Assembly (NCBI RefSeq): GCF_963576675.1
Contig: NC_088912.1
Location: 55,824,395-55,888,394, forward strand
Source: Euphorbia lathyris
Lineage: Eukaryota; Streptophyta; Magnoliopsida; Malpighiales; Euphorbiaceae
Reading direction: 5' to 3'
DNA length: 64,000 nt
Below the pieces are notes generated by a model that saw only the letters and a program-made list of their open reading frames with translations, ran no database searches and had not been told where the DNA came from. A program made the translations under genes and the position numbers. Below are positions 57,233 to 64,000 of the stretch, piece by piece; positions within the stretch are counted from its first letter, which is position 1, and every line of letters begins with the position of its first letter.

Positions 57233-58596
57233 TCAGACGGACGGGGAGAGAGAGGAATCAACCTCTCTATCCGCAGCAGGATTATTGCCATCCCCTTTCG
57301 AGGAGACAGCGACATTGGCAGTTGTTTCAGTTTTAGCTCTTACCGGACTCTTGATTGAGGCACCAGATGGACTCTCCTTCCCCTGCTTCTCCACACAGAG
57401 GTGTTTGAGCAAGTCAATCTCGCCTTGTTGCACGACATTTTGATGTTCCAGAGCAAAGATTTGTTCTCTGCAAGCGTGGGTTTGTGCAAACAAGGCGTTG
57501 AACTTGGACATGATGTCTTCATTGGAGAGTTTGGCACATTTCTGGTAAAAGCCAAGATCATTGGCTTGCTCGATTTGCTCAGACTCGGATGACACCGATA
57601 CAGTAGGCTCATTTTTCCTCTTCCGACAACCCTCTTGGCCTCCACAAAATCGGACATCCAGACCCACTTCCCATTCACCATCCTCCCGAATAGCATGCTC
57701 TGAAGGCTTTTCAAATCGATTTGGTCCGGGTAGTTGACCACTGTGAGCCGGTTCTTGTCTTCTGGCTTGAATACCCCTATGGCCTCTGCAATTCGAGTCA
57801 CAATGCTGCCACAGTATATGATGGACGAGTTTTTTCTTCCAAAAGCGCTAATGTACTCCCCGAACCAAAAGCCAAGGTTCATCCTGCGCCCCTGTACCAT
57901 ACTCCAAAGAACCGTGAGGTCTGCGTGAGGGATAGTGGTTTGGTTCTCGCGCGCGAAAATGGTGCCGGAAACTAGTTTGTGCAAGTACCGGATGGCGTAG
58001 TCCTCAATACCAGATGCTTTGGATGCACTACCGTCGTAACTTGGCTGGCCAGAGATTGAGCGCCAGAAAGTCATTGGGTCAAACTCGTTCGGGGTTTTGG
58101 TGAAAGCCCCTTTGTACCCGTCAAACTCCAAGTCATCATCATCCGCAGCGCCGAGGAGGTTATTAAATGTGTTCAAGGATGGACGTTGGGTATGGGTCAT
58201 CAGCCGGAAACTGAACTTTCCTTCTTCATCTGGGTCGGTGATCTCAGTATCATGTTTAAAAGTGGCTAGAAACTCCAAAGTGAGTTCCTTGTACGCTGGT
58301 TCCTTCATCTCAAAGAAGCAGCCAAAATGGCCTGCTTCCATGGGTTTCCTTACACGTTCTGCAAGCTTAAGATTTTTCAGCGTTTCCCAGCATATAGTTC
58401 TCACCGGCCCAAATTCGAGTTGAGCCAAATCATCATAGTATTTTTGCACAACGACATCCTTAAACTGAGACAGTTTCTTTACCAGTTTCTCGTCAGGTAC
58501 AAACGCGACTGTGCTTGTGCCCACCATCTTGGCCTTTGCTTTTTCTTTCTTTGTGCCTTCAATTTTAACTTGTTTCCCTGAACCTTGAGTCCTCAT
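57233..58596 (-). pseudogene. Athila env-like ORF (ATHILA ORF1 family) with one frameshift
   Basis: The start at 58596 (MRTQGSGKQVKIEGTKKEKA) is basic. Then come ICWETLKNLKLAERVRKPME, CFFEMKEPAYKELTLEFLAT, FSFRLMTHTQRPSLNTFNNL, a TFWRSISGQPSYDG block, YAIRYLHKLVSGTIFARENQ and MVQGRRMNLGFWFGEYISAF. Near 57620 the frame shifts and the C-terminal part (CRKRKNEPTVSVSSESEQ, then a helical LFAQTHACREQIFALEHQNV segment) continues in another frame to 57233. Order and length match the plant Athila ORF1 family. Unlike the 13.8-kb element there is only one such ORF and no obvious TATA box within 150 bp of the ATG. Confidence 0.75.
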
Positions 58597-59023
58597 CTTG
58601 CGATAGCGACTAAATAGGGACACCCAAAGATAATTATCAAACAAGATATGGGGAACGGTGTGAAAGAGAGAGTGTAAAACAATTTTGAACTAGGATCCGC
58701 AATACGGTCAATCCTTTAAGTAGAAAGATGAGTGAAATGGCCTGTTTCCAGAACCGTCATTATGACGACGTTTCCATGAGTGCCACCTGTATGTGTGGTT
58801 GTGGCAACAGCCGCGTCCAGTCGAAAAGATGCTTGGGGAAGCAAACAGTTACTTTTCGAGTTTGAATTTATTATACCCTACCTACTTTGGTTTTACTGAG
58901 AGAGGTGCAACAGTAGAGTATAATAAGTACTAAACGAGCAGATTGATTTGATGTTCACTTTATTTGCCCTATGTTTGCTTCATATTACCAATGGACTTCT
59001 CCCCAAAATCTCATTTCAATCTC

Positions 59024-59103
59024 CTTTTTCAAACAAGTAAAAAGGTAAAACTTTACCTATATCGAAGGGTAAAAGTTTTACATCTTTACTTGTTTGAAAG
59101 ATG
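59024..59103. repeat. Large imperfect hairpin between pol and the env-like ORF
   Basis: Left arm 59024-59056 and right arm 59067-59103 share TTTCAAACAAGTAAA and GTAAAAC blocks in inverted order, about 33 bp per arm with a few mismatches and a loop of about 10 nt. Confidence 0.65.
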
Positions 59104-59233
59104 ACACAGAATTAATCTTAACCAGACTAAGCAATGCTAACTAATTTTTTTGCAAAATTGTAAAATAAAGTATGAAAGTGCAAAGTTACTCGTGCTACAA
59201 TTGGTGTTTGCAGCGGACACCCTGGTCTTGATT

Positions 59234-60400
59234 CTATTGGCTCGGGGGGTCCTGGAAGTGGACAGTGTCAATCTTCCTCCTGTGATCATTCTCGAGATAA
59301 GGTTTTAACCTTTGCCCATTCACCTTGAAAGGTTCATGACCCTCCTTGCCAATTTCTACTGCCCCGTGACCAAACACTTTGTTCACCGTATACGGTCCTG
59401 ACCACCTTGATTTCAACTTTCCAAGGAACAGTCTGAGCCTTGAATTGTACAAAAGGACCCTCTTCCTTCTTGAAAGACTTTCTCCTGGACTTTCCTGTCG
59501 TGCCATTTCTTGGTCTTCTCCTTATAATTCACCGCGTTTTCATATGAAAACAACCTGAATTCTTCCATGTCACAGAGTTGCAATCTTCTTTGTTCGCCCA
59601 CAGCCTGTTTCTCAAAATTCAAGAAAGTTAAAGCCCAAAAGGCTCTATGCTCCATCTCTACTGGAAGATGACAGGACTTTCCATACATCAATCTAAATGG
59701 GGACATTCCAATGGGTGTCTTATATGCAGTTCTATACGCCCATAAAGCATCGTCAAGCTTGTTTGCCCAGGCTTTCCTAGAATTGCCAACCGTTTTTTCC
59801 AAAATTCTTTTGATTTTATGATTTGAAATCTCCACCTGTCCACTAGTTTGGGGGTGGTAAGGCATGGCAATTCTATGAGAGACTACAAGCTTGCCCATCA
59901 GCTTTTCAAATTGAGCATTGCAAAAGTGGGTTCCTTGATCACTAATGATCATTCGTGGGACACCGAATCGAGCAAACGACCTTTTTAGGAATTTTACAAC
60001 CACACGGGCATCATTGGTGGGACTAGCAATTGCTTCAACCCACTTGCTCACATAGTCGACTACAACTAAGATGTATTTATGCCCAAAAGACGTAGGGAAT
60101 GGTCCCATGAAGTCTATGCCCCATATATCAAATATTTCACAAACAACAATGTTATTGAGGGCATGGCATTTCGAGCTGAAATATTGCATGTTCGTTGGCA
60201 CTCATTACAAGTGCGTACAAACACATTGGCATCTTTGAAAATGGTCGGCCAGAAAAACCTGATTGAAGCACTTTGGCTGCAATTCTGCTCGCGCTATGAT
60301 GTCCTCCTGCTTCTCTATCGTGACAATGGCTTAAAACAGCATGTCCTTCCTCTTGAGTGATGCACCTGTGAATAATCTGATCTGCGCATAACCTAAAAAG
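59234..60400 (-). pseudogene. pol: Athila integrase, third element
   Basis: Core motifs [50 protein letters not shown] and [14 protein letters not shown] supply D-D-E. The H2C2 finger lies just upstream in other frames (60400-60200). The C-terminal block [20 protein letters not shown] at about 59410 is in a different frame from the core, so there is a frameshift near 59450. Confidence 0.8.
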
Positions 60401-60481
60401 ATAGGGTTCCTCCCAAAAATAATACTTGATTTCTGCATAGCACTTCTTCCTTTGGTTAGTGGACAGGTTATGAGGTTTAAT

Positions 60482-62059
60482 TTAACTAGCAAGGAAATTA
60501 GCAATGTCAGCAAACCATGGAGCAGGCTGTATAGTATACAGACGCTCATCCGGAAAGATCTCTACAATTTCTGGTTGTTCCTGGCTGTTCGGATGAGAAA
60601 TTCTGGACAAATGATCAATAGCTACATTTTCAGTTCCCTTCTTGTCCTTGATCTCGAGATCAAATTCTTGGAGTAAGAGTAACCACCGTATCAGCATTGG
60701 CTTCGCATCTTTCTTTGCAAACAGGTAGCGTAATGCAGCATGGTCTGTGTAGACAATGACTTTTGACAAAACCAAGTAGGGACATAATTTGTCAAAAGCA
60801 TATACTACAACAAGAAGCTCCTTCTCAATAGTGGTGTAGTTCTGCTGAGCCTCGTTTAATGTTTTGCTTTCATAATAGATAGGCCGGAACTTCTTCTCAA
60901 TCATTTGCCCAAGAACAGCTCCTATACATGTATCGCTAGCATCACACATTATCTCAAATGGCTATTGCCAGTTGGGTCCTGCCAGTATAGGCGAGTTGAT
61001 CAGTTTGCCCTTTAATAGTTCAAACGCCTCGACACAACTTGTATCAAATGAGAAGTCCACATCTTTATGTAGCAAGGCTGACAAGGGTAACGCGATCTTT
61101 GAGAACTCCTTTATAAACCTTCGGTAGAACCCCGCGTGTCCAAGGAAACTTCTCACATCTTTAACATTAGTTGGAACAGCCAGTTTCTCTATTACTTCCA
61201 CCTTGGCCTTGTCCACTTCCATTCCTTTTTCAGAGATTTGATGCCCGAGAACGATGCCGCCAGTAACCATGAAGTGGCATTTCTCCCAATTTAAGACTAA
61301 ATTGGTCTCCCTACATCGCACTAGCACGACCTCCAGGTTGTTCAGACAGCTTCCAAATGAGTTTCCATAGACGGAGAAATCGTCCATGAAGATTTCCACA
61401 GTCCGTTCCACCATATCGTGAAATATGGACATCATGCATCTCTGAAACGTGGCTGGAGCATTGCACAATCCGAACGACATCCTTCTGTAAGCATAGGTCC
61501 CGTAGGGGCAGGTGAAAGTTGTTTTCTCTTGATCTTCACAATGGATAGCAATCTGATTGTACCCTGAATACCCGTCAAGGAAACAGTAAAATGCATACCC
61601 CGCCAAACGTTCTAGCATCTGATCAATGAAGGGTAACGGGAAATGGTCCTTCCTCGTTGCCTCATTGAGCTTTTGGTAGTCAACACACACTCTCCATCCC
61701 GTTATGGTTCTGGTGGGAACCAACTCATTTTTTTCATTAAGAACCACTATGGTTCCTCCTTTCTTTGGCACAACATGAACATGGCTCGTCCAGACACTAT
61801 CAGAGATGGGATAAATGATTCCTGCATCTAATAGTTTGATCACTTCTTTCCTCACAACCTCCTTCATGTGGGGGTTCAGTCTGCGCTGTGGCTGGACAGA
61901 CGGCTTGTGATCTTTCTCCATCAGAATTCTATGAACGCATACTGTCGGACTAATACCCTTGATATCATCAATTTTCCACGCAATAGCATTCCTGTTTCTT
62001 CGTAATACCTCCATGAGTTGAGCTTTCTGATCAGGGGTTAGTTTCGAAGATATAATCAC
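60482..62059 (-). pseudogene. pol: Athila reverse transcriptase and RNase H, third element
   Basis: RT from MIISSKLTPDQKAQLMEVLR (62059), with AYRRMSFGLCNAPATFQRCM and catalytic FMDDFSVYG, then thumb and connection (GFYRRFIKEFSKIALPL). A TAG at about 60962 breaks the frame before RNase H, whose first segment [15 protein letters not shown] and [20 protein letters not shown] follow. Except for that stop this stretch is open. Confidence 0.85.
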
Positions 62060-62115
62060 CGGGGTTCCGCTAGGTGGTTCAAGAAACGCATACTCTAGGT
62101 GTGATGGTAAAGGTT

Positions 62116-62760
62116 TTAGTTCAGGTTTGTCAATGGCACAGTGGGTATTTCAGGTGGTTCTTGATGAGTAGGGACAGTGGGATCCAGAGGAAGCATTGAC
62201 AAATTGGTTTCAATGGAACAGCCTGTTTCTTCACATAATTTCACTTCTTCTCCCAAGAGAGCCTCCAAAGTGTCCTGTCCCTGTTCCTGCGAAGTAGAAA
62301 GACTTTGGAAATCACCTAAGAAACAACATGTGTCATCACTAGTGTTAGCTCGTCTCATAGCCTCATTCATTTTGAAAATGATTTCCTCCCCATTAATTCT
62401 CAAAAATAGTTGTCCCTCTCTTACATCAATCAATGCTTTACCGTTGCTAAGAACGGTCTACCCAAGATAATAGGAACATGCAGGTCCTCATCTATATCCA
62501 TTATGATGAAATCAACAGGCAGTATGAATTTTCCTACTTTGACCAACACATCTTCCACTACTCCCATAGGGTAACATACCGACCTGTCAGCCAACTGAAT
62601 GGACATTCTAGTTGGTTGTGGTTCTCCTAGTCCTACCTTAGCATACACAGAATATGGCATAAGGTTTATGCTAGCTCCTAGGTCACATAGTGCATTTTCA
62701 ATATTTAACTTGCCAATTGAACAGGGAATAGAAAAACTCCCTGGATCCTTCAGCTTTTTC
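62116..62760 (-). pseudogene. pol: Athila protease region, third element
   Basis: Around 62690 the minus strand encodes CDLGASINLMP, the D-L-G-A protease active site shared with the 13.8-kb element. DVLVKVGKFILPVDFIIMDI and IILGRPFLAT follow (flap and second conserved block), then a frameshift near 62440 and an acidic spacer (62433-62116). Confidence 0.75.
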
Positions 62761-62765
62761 GGAAG

Positions 62766-64000
62766 CTAATGCTTGTTCTGGAGTATTGAGGAACAGTCCC
62801 TATTTAGTTGGATCATCGAGATGTTTTCCAACTTCTTCTTGTTTGACAAGATATCTTTTAAGAACTTCGCATATGTGGGCATCTGAGCAAGTGCTTCCAT
62901 GAAGGGAATGTTGATATGCAACTTCCTCAAGGTGTCCAACACTGTTGAATTTTGCTCTTCAAGTTTCTTGTTAAGGTACAGGTGGCACATAGGGTGGAGG
63001 TGGTTTGTACCTCTTTCCTTGTTCCTACTGGTCCTGATCAACGGTCAATTCTACCCCGACGGGTTCTTCTTGACTAGGAACAACTTGTTTCTTCTCTTCT
63101 TCAACATTTCGAGAGGTACCTGCACACTCAGCATTTTCATCAGTAGGAAAAGGAGGGTGAGTTTTCTTACCAGACCTCAGAGTGATGACCATGACATCTC
63201 CTTTGGGGTTTGGTTCGGTGTTACTTGGCATTATCCCTTTTCCTTTGGACGAAGATGCAGCAAGTTGATGGACCTATATCTCCAGATTTTTAATTGACGC
63301 TTGTGTCTACTTCATGAATTGCATCATCATGGTCTTCATGTCCGGTTCTATATCTTCCTTTGGTGGAACATGCTGTTTGTAGTGTTGTTGAGGTTGCCTC
63401 TAGTACTGTCCTCCTTGTTGCTGCTGATACCTTGGTTGTTCCTGATTCGGCTGCCCGGTCCATCCGAAGTTCGGATGATTTCTTGTGGCTGGGTTGTAGG
63501 TATTTGAGTATGGGTTTGGTGGGTTCCTTTGATTATATCCAGCATAATCACATTGCTCCTGCTCACCTTTCCCTTGCTTGACTCCAGGATAGTTTATGTT
63601 GAAATGAGGTCCTCCACAAAAATCACAAACATCATTGAACGGCGGTTCGCTGTGAATGGATGATACATTAATCTTGCTGAGCTGCTTTGCAAGCTGTTCC
63701 ACCTGGGTGGTCAGTTTTGACACAACATCATCATTCCCCGCTCTTTTTCCTTCACTCCTAGCTGAGTGCCAGTTATAGCTCGTGCTCACGACTCTCTCAA
63801 TAAGGTTGTACAAGGCTTGTGGTTCAAGATCTTCGGGGTTACCATTGACAATGGATTCAATCTGGATTTTATAAATGTTGGTGACTCCATTGTAGAAATT
63901 CTGCACTTGCATCCATATGGGGATGCCATGATTTGGTACCCTTCTTAATAATTCCTTGTACCTTTCCCATGCCTCGGCTAAGGATTCATCCTCTTCCTGC
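62766..64000 (-). pseudogene. gag: Athila gag C-terminal part, third element
   Basis: MQVQNFYNGVTNIYKIQIES at 63912 is the end of the gag core; upstream gag continues past the window. A heptad-like VSKLTTQVEQLAKQLSKINV helix leads to a zinc knuckle, CDFCGGPHFNINY, whose last Cys is Tyr. The Asn/Tyr/Gln-rich YNQRNPPNPYSNTYNPATRN stretch follows. Stops near 63400 and 63045 break the join to protease (segments 63231-63025 and 63041-62766 in other frames). Confidence 0.8.

Larger units (their letters stand above)
54367..64000 (-). mobile_element. Third Athila-type element (3' LTR to gag), runs off the window
   Basis: Minus-strand order from the window end: gag 64000-62766, protease 62760-62116, RT 62059-60962, RNase H 60949-60482, integrase 60400-59234, env-like ORF 58596-57233, noncoding 57200-55618, 3' LTR 54367-55617. 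It is inserted into the gag of the second Athila element. Pol carries several nonsense and frameshift mutations, so it is older than the 13.8-kb element. Confidence 0.85.

Overview
This is nuclear DNA from a plant, most likely a eudicot. The signs are an intron-rich GT-AG gene for a J-domain splicing factor, plant-specific retrotransposon lineages (Sirevirus-type Ty1/copia, Athila-type and chromovirus-type Ty3/gypsy), a plant RTE LINE tail, Mutator-like elements with 9-bp target duplications, and primer-binding sites matching plant tRNA-iMet and tRNA-Asp. No species can be named. Only one host gene appears intact; nearly all the rest is nested transposons of different ages.

Layout: 1-4578 and 4580-9498 are two decayed Sirevirus copies (gag, partial pol, 5' LTR), both on the minus strand. 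9499-11090 is intergenic and holds a 770-bp Mutator-like MITE. 11091-13411 and 27250-30461 are the two halves of a third Sirevirus copy (3' pol plus an env-like ORF), split by a 13.8-kb Athila-type element (13412-27249) with two LTRs, a matching GTGAT duplication, gag-pol and two tandem env-like ORFs. 30462-32400 holds an LTR-like promoter segment, SINE-like and hAT-like remnants and a LINE scrap. 32633-42745 is the host gene: nine exons encoding a 249-residue DNAJC8/SPF31-like protein, with a gypsy element in intron 7, and a MULE MITE and an RTE LINE tail in intron 5. 43037-46068, just upstream, looks like a Pack-MULE carrying the 5' end of a host gene (probably an inositol polyphosphate 5-phosphatase) and is itself interrupted by a 1.9-kb deleted copia element. 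48007-54366 is the 5' part of a second Athila-type element (LTR, leader, gag), with a sibling solo LTR in its leader and a Tekay/Del-like solo LTR in its gag. 54367-64000 is a third Athila-type element (3' LTR, env-like ORF, pol, part of gag) running off the window.

The most striking pattern is regulatory. In the 13.8-kb Athila element the same perfect or near-perfect hairpin (arms around TCTCGGTCGCGACA, always an 8-nt loop) sits 95-205 bp upstream of a TATA box in both LTRs and again in front of each of the two env-like ORFs. This looks like an LTR-type promoter cassette reused to drive internal genes. Other LTR families here have unrelated hairpins in a similar position, and the Sirevirus env-like ORF has its own TATA box and an imperfect hairpin.
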